Part shown: piece by piece, positions 22,182-29,007 of the stretch
Layout: each line of letters opens with the position of its first letter
Position numbering within the stretch: position 1 is the stretch's first letter
Source: JAOABC01 sp041287495
Lineage (GTDB): Bacteria; Aquificota; Aquificia; Aquificales; Hydrogenothermaceae
NCBI GenBank assembly: GCA_041287495.1
Contig: JBEULE010000010.1
Span: forward strand, 1 to 29,007
Length of the DNA stretch: 29,007 nt
Direction: 5' to 3'
Translations under genes and position numbers: made by a program
Notes under the pieces: model-generated
The model's input: the letters and a program-made list of their open reading frames with translations, nothing else
Database searches by the model: none
Told to the model about the DNA's origin: nothing

Positions 22182-23216
22182 TTGGATATTAAAGCCCAAC
22201 TTCTGCAGGTTAAAACAGATTTTGAATCTGAAGTTGAAAGTGTAGATAATCTCCAATCTTTAAACGAGGTTAAGGTTAAGTACCTTGGTAAGAAAGGTAT
22301 TATAACCTCTGTTCTTAAATCTCTTGGTAGTCTCTCTCCGGAGGAGAGAAGGGAAGTTGGGCTTATAGCTAATAAGATTAAAGATTTTATTGAGGAAACT
22401 TTAAAGACAAAAGAGGAAAATCTAAAAACCAGAGAGTTAGAGGAAAAATTAAGAAAGGAATATTTAGATGTTACTTTACCACATAGTTGGCATCAGATAG
22501 GGTACTCTCACCCAGTAATCGCAACTTTATACGAGATAACTTCCATATTTATTTCTATGGGATTTAGTGTAGAAAGTGGTCCGGAAGTTGAGCTTGAGGA
22601 TTATAACTTTACCATGCTAAACATTCCACCACATCATCCTGCAAGGGATATGCAGGATACATTCTATCTTAACAACGGAATGGTTTTAAGAACCCATACA
22701 TCTCCTGTCCAGATAAGGACAATGCTGACAAAGAAGCCACCTATTTCTATGGTTGCTCCTGGTAGAGTTTACAGAAAAGATTTAGATCCAACCCACTCCC
22801 CTATGTTCCATCAGATAGAAGGTCTTGTTGTGGACAAGGATATATCTTTTAGAGACTTAAAAGGTGTTTTAAAGATATTTCTGGAGGCTATCTTCGGTAA
22901 AGATATACCTATAAGATTTAGGCCAAGCTATTTTCCATTTACAGAACCTTCTGCTGAAGTTGATATAGGTTGCACAGTTTGCAAAGGTGTAGGTTGTAAA
23001 GTATGTAAAGGAACAGGTTGGCTTGAGATACTTGGCTGTGGAATGGTTGACCCGGAAGTGTTTAAAGCTGTAAATATAGACCCACAGGAGTATTCCGGAT
23101 TTGCATTTGGTCTTGGTATAGAAAGGATAGCTATGCTTAAATATCAGATTACCGATATAAGGCTTTTATTCAATAATGATATGAGATTTCTCTCACAGTT
23201 TGAGGGTATAGGATGA
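22182..23216 (+). CDS. pheS: Phenylalanyl-tRNA synthetase alpha subunit
   Basis: A 344-residue class II synthetase subunit that forms an alpha2-beta2 enzyme with PheT. The N-terminal coiled coil precedes VTLPHSWHQIGYSHPVIATLYEITSIFISMGF, then motif 2-like LRTHTSPVQIRTM..PGRVYRKDLDPTHSPMFHQIEGLVVD, and motif 3 GFAFGLGIERIAMLKYQITDIRLLF. A cysteine cluster CTVCKGVGCKVCKGTGW lies before GCGMVDPEV, as in many bacterial PheS. The start is TTG at 22182 with GAGG seven bases upstream; no suitable ATG is available. Confidence 0.96.
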   Translation: MDIKAQLLQVKTDFESEVESVDNLQSLNEVKVKYLGKKGIITSVLKSLGSLSPEERREVGLIANKIKDFIEETLKTKEENLKTRELEEKLRKEYLDVTLPHSWHQIGYSHPVIATLYEITSIFISMGFSVESGPEVELEDYNFTMLNIPPHHPARDMQDTFYLNNGMVLRTHTSPVQIRTMLTKKPPISMVAPGRVYRKDLDPTHSPMFHQIEGLVVDKDISFRDLKGVLKIFLEAIFGKDIPIRFRPSYFPFTEPSAEVDIGCTVCKGVGCKVCKGTGWLEILGCGMVDPEVFKAVNIDPQEYSGFAFGLGIERIAMLKYQITDIRLLFNNDMRFLSQFEGIG

Positions 23217-25618
23217 GAGTTCCCATTTCTTGGTTGAAGGATTTTATAGATATAAACACTACTCCTGAGGATGTAGCTAATAGACTTAATCTATCTGGTT
23301 TAGAAACTACCATTACCAAATTTGGTTACTATATAGAAGGTCTTATAACTGTAGAGATTAAAGATGTTCAAAAACACCCTCAGAGAGAGAAGTTAAATAT
23401 CTGTAAAGTTTACGATGGAACTGAACTATACCAAGTTGTAACTGCAGACCAGTCTGTAAAAGTGGGAGATAAAGTTATATTAGCCAAGGTAGGAACAAAA
23501 CTACCTTCTAAGGATATAAATCTAGTTGAATTTGCCGGTGTAAAATCTGAAGGGATGCTGATTTCTCTCGAAGATTTAGGTTTAGAGGAGAAGTCAGATA
23601 CACTTTTTATACTTGATGAGGATACATCTCTTGGTGTTGATGGAAGCGAATTACTTGGACTTGGAGAGGAGATTTTTGAGATAGAGATAACTCCAAACAG
23701 GGGAGACTGTTTAAGTGTGCTCGGAGTTGCAAGGGAAGTATCTGCTATATTTGGTTTTAAAAAGAAAGATAATATTCCTACTTTAAATCTCTTAGAGAAA
23801 GATGTCACTATAGAAGTCTTAACAGATGACTGCTATCGCTACTGTGGTGTTGTTATAAAAGATGTAAAGGTTAAAAAATCTCCTTTAAATATCAGGTTAA
23901 AACTTATAAAAGCTGGACTTTCACCTATAAACAATATAGTTGATATTACCAATTACTTGTTAATTCAGGAAGGTCAGCCTTTACATGCTTTTGATCTTGA
24001 TAAAATAGAAGGTAGATTAACTGTAAGAAAAGCAGAAGATGGTGAAAGAGTTATAACACTTGACAGTGTTGAGCGAGTCCTATCAAAAGATGATGTAGTT
24101 ATAGCAGATGATGCTAAAGTTTTGGCTTTAGCTGGAGTTATAGGTGGTAACAACAGTAAGATAACTGATGAAACCCAGAATATACTTCTTGAAGTAGCTG
24201 TTTTTGATCCTATCTCTGTAAGAAAAACCTCAAAAAGATTAGGTATATCCACAGATTCGTCTTACAGGTTTGAGAGAGGTATAGATATAGAGAGGGTCCC
24301 TATCGTAAGAGATAAAGCTGTTGATATGATACTATCCTTAGCTGGAGGTAAGGTAGAAGGATTTAAAGACCTTTATATTAAACCTTATAAACCTTCTAAG
24401 ATAATTTTATCTTTACAGAAAATCGAAAAAGTTTTAGGAGAAAAGTTAGATTCTAAGGAGTGTGAGGGTATACTAAACAGTCTTGATATTCCTACTACAT
24501 TGGTAGATGGTGCTTTAGAGTCTGTAGTTCCAGCCCATAGATACCTTGACATATCGAGAGATATTGACCTTATCGAAGAGATAGCAAGGATAAAAGGTTA
24601 CGACAGTTTTGAACCTTCATATCCTAAACTTTCAACACAGTCTTTTACACTTCAGAGAGAGTTTGATTTTTTCAGAAAAACAAGAGAATACTTCCTGTCT
24701 AATGGTTTTACAGAGGTTGTAAATTATACATTTACTTCCGAAGAGTTCTACCAAAAACTTAATCTGCCTGTGCCTACCATAAAGATAGAAAACTACATAC
24801 TTAAATCTCAAAGTGTGATGAGGGATACGGTATTTGCCGGACTTATTGAAACGGTTAGAGAAAATTTGAGATTTGGTAGAAAAGATCTGTCTATATTTGA
24901 GATTTCTTCTACATTCTTTAAAGACCATGAAGAGATAAAAGTTGGTATTCTTGCATCTGGAAAGTTAATTAATGGTTATAACTACACAGATAGAGAGATA
25001 AAATTCTCAACTACAAAAGAGTGGGATATACTTACATTTAAGGGAGTTATAGAAAACTATCTTAGAAGTTTAGGGCTTTTCAATTTTAAAATAACCAAAT
25101 CTGATAAAAGTTATCTGCATCCTTACCTGTCCTTTAATATAGAAATAGATGGTAAGGTTGTTGGATATGTTGGAAAATTACATCCAAAGACAGCAGACCA
25201 GTTTGAGATACATTCTAACTGTTATATTTCTGAGTTAAAGCTTAAATATGTTCCAAGAATATTAGGAGAGTCATCTCTTAAAGATGGGTACATCTACAGC
25301 TGTTATATTAATAAACTTAATCCAGTTTATAGAGATATACCTAAATATCCTCCAGTTAAAAGAGACATAGCTTTTGTAGTAAATGTAGATGTTAAAGAGG
25401 GAGAGTTTGAAGAAGACTTAAAACTTGCTTCAGAATACATCTATAGATTAAGGCTTTTTGATGTTTATAGGTTATCTGAAGATAAAAAGAGTCTTGCTTA
25501 CTCTGTAGAGTTTATCTCTCCCCATAGAAGCTTATCTGATGAGGAAGTTAACAGTTTGGTTGATGAAATTTTAGATAAGCTTAAATTAAAATACAATGAG
25601 TTAACATTAAGAAGCTGA
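23213..25618 (+). CDS. pheT: Phenylalanyl-tRNA synthetase beta subunit
   Basis: An 801-residue PheT. Domains in order: MRVPISWLKDFIDI start, an EMAP/tRNA-binding OB domain (about 40-150; HPQREKLNICKVYDG), B3/B4 editing region (EIEITPNRGDCLSVLGVAREVSAIF.. through KTSKRLGISTDSSYRFERGID), B5 (about 400-470), a catalytic-like core, and a C-terminal anticodon-binding FDX-ACB domain (YPPVKRDIAFVVNVDVKEGEFE..SLAYSVEFISPHRSLSDEEVN). The ATG overlaps the pheS TGA (ATGA), consistent with coupling for a 1:1 complex. Confidence 0.97.
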   Translation: MRVPISWLKDFIDINTTPEDVANRLNLSGLETTITKFGYYIEGLITVEIKDVQKHPQREKLNICKVYDGTELYQVVTADQSVKVGDKVILAKVGTKLPSKDINLVEFAGVKSEGMLISLEDLGLEEKSDTLFILDEDTSLGVDGSELLGLGEEIFEIEITPNRGDCLSVLGVAREVSAIFGFKKKDNIPTLNLLEKDVTIEVLTDDCYRYCGVVIKDVKVKKSPLNIRLKLIKAGLSPINNIVDITNYLLIQEGQPLHAFDLDKIEGRLTVRKAEDGERVITLDSVERVLSKDDVVIADDAKVLALAGVIGGNNSKITDETQNILLEVAVFDPISVRKTSKRLGISTDSSYRFERGIDIERVPIVRDKAVDMILSLAGGKVEGFKDLYIKPYKPSKIILSLQKIEKVLGEKLDSKECEGILNSLDIPTTLVDGALESVVPAHRYLDISRDIDLIEEIARIKGYDSFEPSYPKLSTQSFTLQREFDFFRKTREYFLSNGFTEVVNYTFTSEEFYQKLNLPVPTIKIENYILKSQSVMRDTVFAGLIETVRENLRFGRKDLSIFEISSTFFKDHEEIKVGILASGKLINGYNYTDREIKFSTTKEWDILTFKGVIENYLRSLGLFNFKITKSDKSYLHPYLSFNIEIDGKVVGYVGKLHPKTADQFEIHSNCYISELKLKYVPRILGESSLKDGYIYSCYINKLNPVYRDIPKYPPVKRDIAFVVNVDVKEGEFEEDLKLASEYIYRLRLFDVYRLSEDKKSLAYSVEFISPHRSLSDEEVNSLVDEILDKLKLKYNELTLRS

Positions 25619-25674
25619 AGGTTAACAGGAGCTGAAAGATAAAATGGTTTTAAGACCTTATTTATATAAATCAA

Positions 25675-25864
25675 AAACCAGCCTGCGGAGTGCGACAGGG
25701 ATGGCTTGAATTTTTCTGGGCTATAACTACTAAAAAGGGAGGTCGATATTCCTGTCATCCCTGGTAGCTTCCTATAGGAAGTTCGAAGGGAGACAGGTGT
25801 GGCCACCCACCTATTGGGCTTTTGCTCAGAAGTAGTAGTCCATCCCATCGGCTCCAGCGGGTTT
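25675..25864 (+). ncRNA. ssrS: Candidate 6S RNA (long interrupted rod, upstream of the ygfA-type gene)
   Basis: About 300 bases between pheT and the folate cyclo-ligase gene hold no convincing gene but fold on themselves. Pairings seen: CCTGC-GGAG (25682-25690) with CTCC-a-GCGGG (25852-25861); GGGATGG (25698-25704) with CCATCCC (25840-25846); TTCTGGGC (25714-25721) with GCTCAGAA (25824-25831); CCTGTC-a-TCCCT (25751-25762) with AGGGA-GACAGG (25787-25797); AGCTTCC (25766-25772) with GGAAGTT (25777-25783). This leaves a closing stem, an open central bubble (25705-25713 against 25832-25839) and a long apical arm over about 190 bases, the 6S plan. In proteobacteria ssrS commonly lies just upstream of ygfA, as here. 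6S RNA sequesters the housekeeping RNA polymerase. Exact ends are not determined. Confidence 0.6.
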
Positions 25865-25886
25865 CCTTCAATCTTTCGTTCCTGTG

Positions 25887-25925
25887 CCTTCCAGCTTATG
25901 ATAGCTGTGGAGGTTTGTGTTTTTG
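25887..25925 (+). terminator. Terminator-like hairpin overlapping the cyclo-ligase ribosome-binding site
   Basis: CCTTCCAGCT (25887-25896) pairs with AGCTGTGGAGG (25903-25913) as ten pairs with one bulged T and a 6-base loop, followed by the T-rich TTTGTGTTTTT. This resembles an intrinsic terminator for the upstream small RNA. The 3' arm contains GGAGG (25909-25913), the only ribosome-binding site for the next gene, so the hairpin would also mask it. Confidence 0.6.
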
Positions 25926-26468
25926 AAAGACGTTTTAAGAAGGAAACTTATAGAGAAGAGGAAACATTATGACAGATGGTTTGAAGATTCTCAGAATATA
26001 GAGGAGAAATTTTTCTCACTTGAAGAAGTCATTAAATCTTCTGTTTTCTTGCTTTACTATCCCCATAAGAATGAAGTAAATACCTTAAACATATTAAATA
26101 GACTATTATCAGAAGGGAAAACTGTACTTCTACCAAAGGTTGAAGGCAAACATATATTACCAGTAAAAATTACAGATATAAACTCAGTATCAACTGGATA
26201 TGCCGGTATAAAAGAACCAGAGGGAGGACAAGTCTATAGGTCTGATATAGATGTTATAGTTGTTCCAGCTGTTGCTTTTGACGAAAAAGGATACAGACTT
26301 GGATATGGAAAAGGTTTTTATGATAGATTTTTAAGTAACCAAAATGCTCTTAAAATAGGGCTTGCTTATGATTTTCAGGTATTAAAGGAGATACCAAGAG
26401 ATTTACACGATATACCTGTTGATATTGTTATAACACCTACAAAAATAATTAGGACAAAGGAGGAATAG
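25923..26468 (+). CDS. 5-formyltetrahydrofolate cyclo-ligase family protein (YgfA/MTHFS)
   Basis: A 181-residue protein of the ATP-dependent 5-formyl-THF cyclo-ligase family, which returns 5-formyl-THF to 5,10-methenyl-THF in one-carbon metabolism. Typical features are the basic start (KDVLRRKLIEKRKHY), LLYYPHKNEVNT.., LPKVEG, PAVAFDEKGYRLGYGKGFYDRFL (the conserved glycine-rich GxGxGFYDR loop, about residues 120-140) and the end DIPVDIVITPTKI. No ATG is available. The TTG at 25923 is nine bases from GGAGG, while the alternative GTG at 25917 is only three bases away, so TTG is preferred. Confidence 0.88.
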   Translation: MKDVLRRKLIEKRKHYDRWFEDSQNIEEKFFSLEEVIKSSVFLLYYPHKNEVNTLNILNRLLSEGKTVLLPKVEGKHILPVKITDINSVSTGYAGIKEPEGGQVYRSDIDVIVVPAVAFDEKGYRLGYGKGFYDRFLSNQNALKIGLAYDFQVLKEIPRDLHDIPVDIVITPTKIIRTKEE

Positions 26469-26470
26469 AG

Positions 26471-28165
26471 ATGAATGAATTAATAGTTGGATTAGCTTCT
26501 GCTATATTTGCAGGTGGGGCTGGATTTTCAGCTTGCAAAGTTATGATAGAGAAAAGGTTAAGAGAGAAAGAGAGAGAGTATGAGAAAGTTTTAGAGAAGA
26601 AACAGGAGATAGAAGAACTTGCTAAACAGGAAGCTGAGAGAATAAAGAGAGAAGCAGAAAAAGAAGCTGAGAGAATAGTTAAAGATGCTGAAAAGGAAGC
26701 AAAACTTAAAGCTCAGGAAATTCAAGCTGAAGCTATGAAGTTAAAAGAACAGGCTGAGATGATAATCGAGAGGGAACTTTTTAAAAGAAAACAGGAGTTA
26801 GAGAAAGAACTAAAAACTCAGAAAGAAGAGCTACAAAACTTAGAGAAAAATTTGATAACAAGAGAAGCTCAGCTTGAAAAGAGACTTGCAAGATTAGAAC
26901 ATAGGGAAGAAGAGATAGAAAAGAAAGCTGCAGAGATAACAAAACTTGAAGCTGAGATAAAAGCACTTGAAAACATATTAAAAGAAAAAGAAGAGAAGTT
27001 AAAATCTGCCGAGCAGCAGTATATCTTAGAACTTCAAAGAATAGCAAGTATGACAAAAGAGGAAGCAAAAGCAGAGCTTCTTAAAAAGGTTGAAGAGGAG
27101 GCAAAACTTGAAGCAGCTAAGATTATAAGAGAAATAGAGGAAGAAGCAAAAAGAAATGCAGAAAAGGAAGCAAAATGGAATCTTGTAACTGCTATACAGA
27201 GACTTGCCCCAGAAGTAACAACTACCTATACAGTTTCTGTTGTTGACCTTCCAAGTAATGATATAAAAGGAAGGATAATAGGAAGAGAGGGTAGAAATAT
27301 AAGAGCATTCGAGATGGCTACTGGAGTAGACCTTATAATAGATGATACGCCAGATATAGTTACGATATCTTCCTTTGACCCTCTAAGAAGAGAGATAGCA
27401 AAGATAGCTTTAGAGAGACTTATAGCAGATGGAAGAATACATCCGGGAAGGATTGAGGAAGTTGTTGAAAAAGTTAAAGAAGAGATGGATCAACATATCA
27501 GAAAACTTGGAGAGGAAACCTGTATTGAGCTTGGATTTACAGATGTACATCCAGAACTTTACTACTATATAGGCAAGCTTAACTACAGAACATCATATAC
27601 ACAGAATGTACTACTACACACAAAAGAAGTAGCCTACCTTGCTGGAATGATGGCGGCAATGCTTGGACTTGATGAGAAAAAAGCAAGGAGAGGTGGACTT
27701 ATGCATGATATAGGTAAAGCAATATCCCACGAAGTAGGTGGAGCACACTCTAAAGTAGGGGCAGAGATAGCAAAAAGATACGGAGAACCTGACTATGTGA
27801 TAAATGCAATTCTATACCACCATGGGGATGAACCTGCAAGATATCCGGAAGCTGTTTTAGTTGCTGCTGCAGATGCATTATCTGCCGCAAGACCGGGAGC
27901 AAGAAGAGAAGTATTACAATCTTACATAAATAGACTTGAAAAGATAGAAGCTATAGTAAACTCTTTTGAAAATGTAGAAAAATCATTTGCTATACAGGCA
28001 GGTAGAGAAGTAAGAGTTATAGTAAATGCAGAGAAACTATCTGATGAGGATGCTTACTTACTTACAAAAGAGATAGCTAAAAGGATAGAAAATGAGTTAG
28101 AATTCCCTGGACAGATAAAGGTAGTGACTATAAGAGAGTCAAGATTTGTTGAAGTTGCTAAATAG
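26471..28165 (+). CDS. rny: Ribonuclease Y
   Basis: A 564-residue membrane-anchored endoribonuclease that starts mRNA decay. An N-terminal membrane helix (IVGLASAIFAGGAGFSACKVMI) is followed by a long charged coiled coil (about residues 30-250, repeated EAEK/KEAE patterns), a KH domain with GRIIGREGRNIRAFEMATGVDLIIDD, and an HD domain with RTSYTQNVLLHTKEVAYLAGMM and RRGGLMHDIGKA. It is longer than the Bacillus enzyme of about 520 residues, apparently in the coiled coil. AAAGGAGG precedes the ATG, two bases after the upstream stop. The rny-ymdB pairing is also found in Firmicutes. Confidence 0.97.
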   Translation: MNELIVGLASAIFAGGAGFSACKVMIEKRLREKEREYEKVLEKKQEIEELAKQEAERIKREAEKEAERIVKDAEKEAKLKAQEIQAEAMKLKEQAEMIIERELFKRKQELEKELKTQKEELQNLEKNLITREAQLEKRLARLEHREEEIEKKAAEITKLEAEIKALENILKEKEEKLKSAEQQYILELQRIASMTKEEAKAELLKKVEEEAKLEAAKIIREIEEEAKRNAEKEAKWNLVTAIQRLAPEVTTTYTVSVVDLPSNDIKGRIIGREGRNIRAFEMATGVDLIIDDTPDIVTISSFDPLRREIAKIALERLIADGRIHPGRIEEVVEKVKEEMDQHIRKLGEETCIELGFTDVHPELYYYIGKLNYRTSYTQNVLLHTKEVAYLAGMMAAMLGLDEKKARRGGLMHDIGKAISHEVGGAHSKVGAEIAKRYGEPDYVINAILYHHGDEPARYPEAVLVAAADALSAARPGARREVLQSYINRLEKIEAIVNSFENVEKSFAIQAGREVRVIVNAEKLSDEDAYLLTKEIAKRIENELEFPGQIKVVTIRESRFVEVAK

Positions 28166-28177
28166 TAGGAGTTGTAT

Positions 28178-28942
28178 ATGAGATTTCTTTTAATAGGAGA
28201 TGTTATTGGTAGAACAGGAAGGAGGGCAGTTTCTACGCTCCTTCCTTCTTTAAAAAAAGAGTATGGTATAGATTTTGTTGTTCTTAACGGAGAGAATCTT
28301 GCCCACGGAAATGGAATAAATCAGAAAGTTTTCAATGAGATGATATTAGCTGGTGTAGATGTTATAACTTCTGGAAATCATACTTTTGATAAAAGAGAAG
28401 TTTTTCCACTTCTGGACACAGAGCCCAGACTTTTAAGACCTGCTAATCTTCCGCCTATGGCAAAGGGAAGAGGGTTTGGACTTTATGAGAGAGATGGAAA
28501 AAAGATTCTGGTTATAAATCTTATGGGAAGAGTTTTTATGGGATGGTCCCTTGACTGTCCTTTTAGAAAGTTTGACGATATATATCAAGAATTTAAAGAT
28601 AAAGTAAATTATATAATAGTAGATTTTCACGGAGAGGCTACTTCAGAAAAACAAGCCTTCGCCTATTATGTTGATGGTAGAGCTACAGCAGTTTTTGGAA
28701 CCCATACCCACGTCCAGACCTCAGATGAGAGATTTCTCCCTAATGGAACAGCTTTTATAACAGATGTAGGTATGACAGGTGCTATCGATTCAGTAATAGG
28801 TGTAAGGAAAGACGAAGTGATAGAGAAATTTTTAACCGGAATGCAAAAAAAGTACGAACCGGCAGAAGGAAAATTTATATTTAACGCTCTCTTTTTAGAT
28901 ACGGAAAATAGAGATATTAAAAGAATAACTGTCTTAGAGTAA
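28178..28942 (+). CDS. ymdB: YmdB family metallophosphoesterase
   Basis: A 254-residue calcineurin-like phosphoesterase. Metal-binding motifs are visible: GDVIGRTGRRAV, NGENLAHGNGI, SGNHTFDKREV, VDFHGEATSEKQAF and GTHTHVQTSDERFLPNGTAFITDVGMTGA. In Bacillus YmdB hydrolyses 2',3'-cyclic nucleotides and influences RNA levels, lying next to rny as here. The frame could begin at TTG 28172, but AGGAG at 28167-28171 is better placed for the ATG at 28178. A 9-bp hairpin lies about 38 bases into the gene. Confidence 0.94.
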   Translation: MRFLLIGDVIGRTGRRAVSTLLPSLKKEYGIDFVVLNGENLAHGNGINQKVFNEMILAGVDVITSGNHTFDKREVFPLLDTEPRLLRPANLPPMAKGRGFGLYERDGKKILVINLMGRVFMGWSLDCPFRKFDDIYQEFKDKVNYIIVDFHGEATSEKQAFAYYVDGRATAVFGTHTHVQTSDERFLPNGTAFITDVGMTGAIDSVIGVRKDEVIEKFLTGMQKKYEPAEGKFIFNALFLDTENRDIKRITVLE

Positions 28943-28944
28943 AA

Positions 28945-29007
28945 TTGGAAGAGTTTGATGTTCTCTACAAAATAATCTTTTCTATAGGGTTAGGATTTAT
29001 AGTAGGT
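28945..29007 (+). CDS. Start of a probable membrane protein, cut by the right edge
   Basis: Two bases after the ymdB stop, a TTG opens a frame that remains open to the window end (21 codons, MEEFDVLYKIIFSIGLGFIVG). The hydrophobic run IIFSIGLGFIVG resembles the first helix of MgtC/SapB-like proteins, but 21 residues are too few to name it. The nearest ATG (28959) is in another frame and stops soon. Only a weak purine stretch (TTAGAG) precedes the TTG. Confidence 0.4.
   Translation, partial: MEEFDVLYKIIFSIGLGFIVG

Noticed and set aside
25498..25848. 116-codon open frame on the minus strand across the end of pheT and the following gap
   Set aside because: Half of it is antisense to pheT, the rest lies on the paired arms of the structured RNA, and the translation shows no recognisable family. 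The interval is better explained as a non-coding RNA.
25619..25922. Tetrahydrofolate riboswitch, SRP RNA, RNase P RNA or tmRNA in the gap before the folate gene
   Set aside because: I saw none of the conserved cores of these RNAs (for example the SRP GGAAGCAG-type loop or the RNase P GAGGAAAGUC core). The long rod and the gene neighbourhood fit 6S better, though a covariance search would be decisive.
26500..27150. Repetitive AGAGA/GAAG-rich stretch in rny
   Set aside because: It is the codon reflection of the charged coiled coil of RNase Y, not a DNA repeat array.
1..29007. Mobile elements, CRISPR arrays, phage or defence genes, tRNA or rRNA genes
   Set aside because: None seen on either strand; all open reading frames that survive inspection are conserved housekeeping genes, so no novel protein system is claimed.

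Overview
The window is a dense bacterial chromosome segment of housekeeping genes with low G+C (I estimate about one third G+C by eye). Gene content, protein flavour (lysine/isoleucine/glutamate-rich, AGA/ATA codon use) and the combination of a zinc-type S14, a zinc-lid adenylate kinase, RNase Y-YmdB and a single LptF/G-type permease suggest a thermophilic Aquificota of the Hydrogenothermaceae type (Sulfurihydrogenibium/Persephonella-like). That assignment is an inference from memory of the family, not a database result.

Region 1 (1-15555, + strand) is a fused str/S10/spc/alpha super-operon. It holds the end of tuf, then rpsJ-rplC-rplD-rplW-rplB-rpsS-rplV-rpsC-rplP-rpmC-rpsQ, rplN-rplX-rplE-rpsN-rpsH-rplF-rplR-rpsE-rpmD-rplO-secY-adk-map-infA-rpmJ-rpsM-rpsK-rpsD, rpoA-rplQ, and a small YggT-type membrane protein gene. 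Genes are separated by 0-20 bases or overlap. Three non-coding signals stand out: a consensus promoter (TTGATT-17-TATAAT) exactly at the rpsQ/rplN border; an extended -10 promoter inside the end of adk that would give map a nearly leaderless mRNA; and an unusually G+C-rich, densely base-pairing 89-base gap between rpsD and rpoA with a pseudoknot-like arrangement. The two small genes rpmD and rpmJ were located by direct reading.

Region 2 (15552-21481, - strand, read right to left) is one compact operon: rplY(ctc)-pth-rpsF-ssb-rpsR-rplI-dnaB-mlaE-lptF/G. It joins translation (L25, peptidyl-tRNA hydrolase, S6, S18, L9), replication (SSB, DnaB) and outer-membrane lipid transport (MlaE, LptF/G). 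It converges on region 1 with a 4-base overlap of stop regions and no visible terminator between them.

Region 3 (21482-29007, + strand) begins with interleaved divergent promoters, then rpmI-rplT-pheS-pheT. Next is a non-coding interval of about 300 bases that folds as a long interrupted rod and looks like a 6S RNA gene, ending in a terminator-like hairpin that also buries the Shine-Dalgarno sequence of the next gene. Then come 5-formyltetrahydrofolate cyclo-ligase, rny and ymdB, and the first codons of a probable membrane protein at the right edge.

No mobile element, CRISPR array, phage gene, tRNA or rRNA was seen. The protein-coding content is conventional. The observations worth following are RNA-level: the rpsD-rpoA element, the 6S candidate with its dual-use hairpin, and the overlapping divergent promoters.
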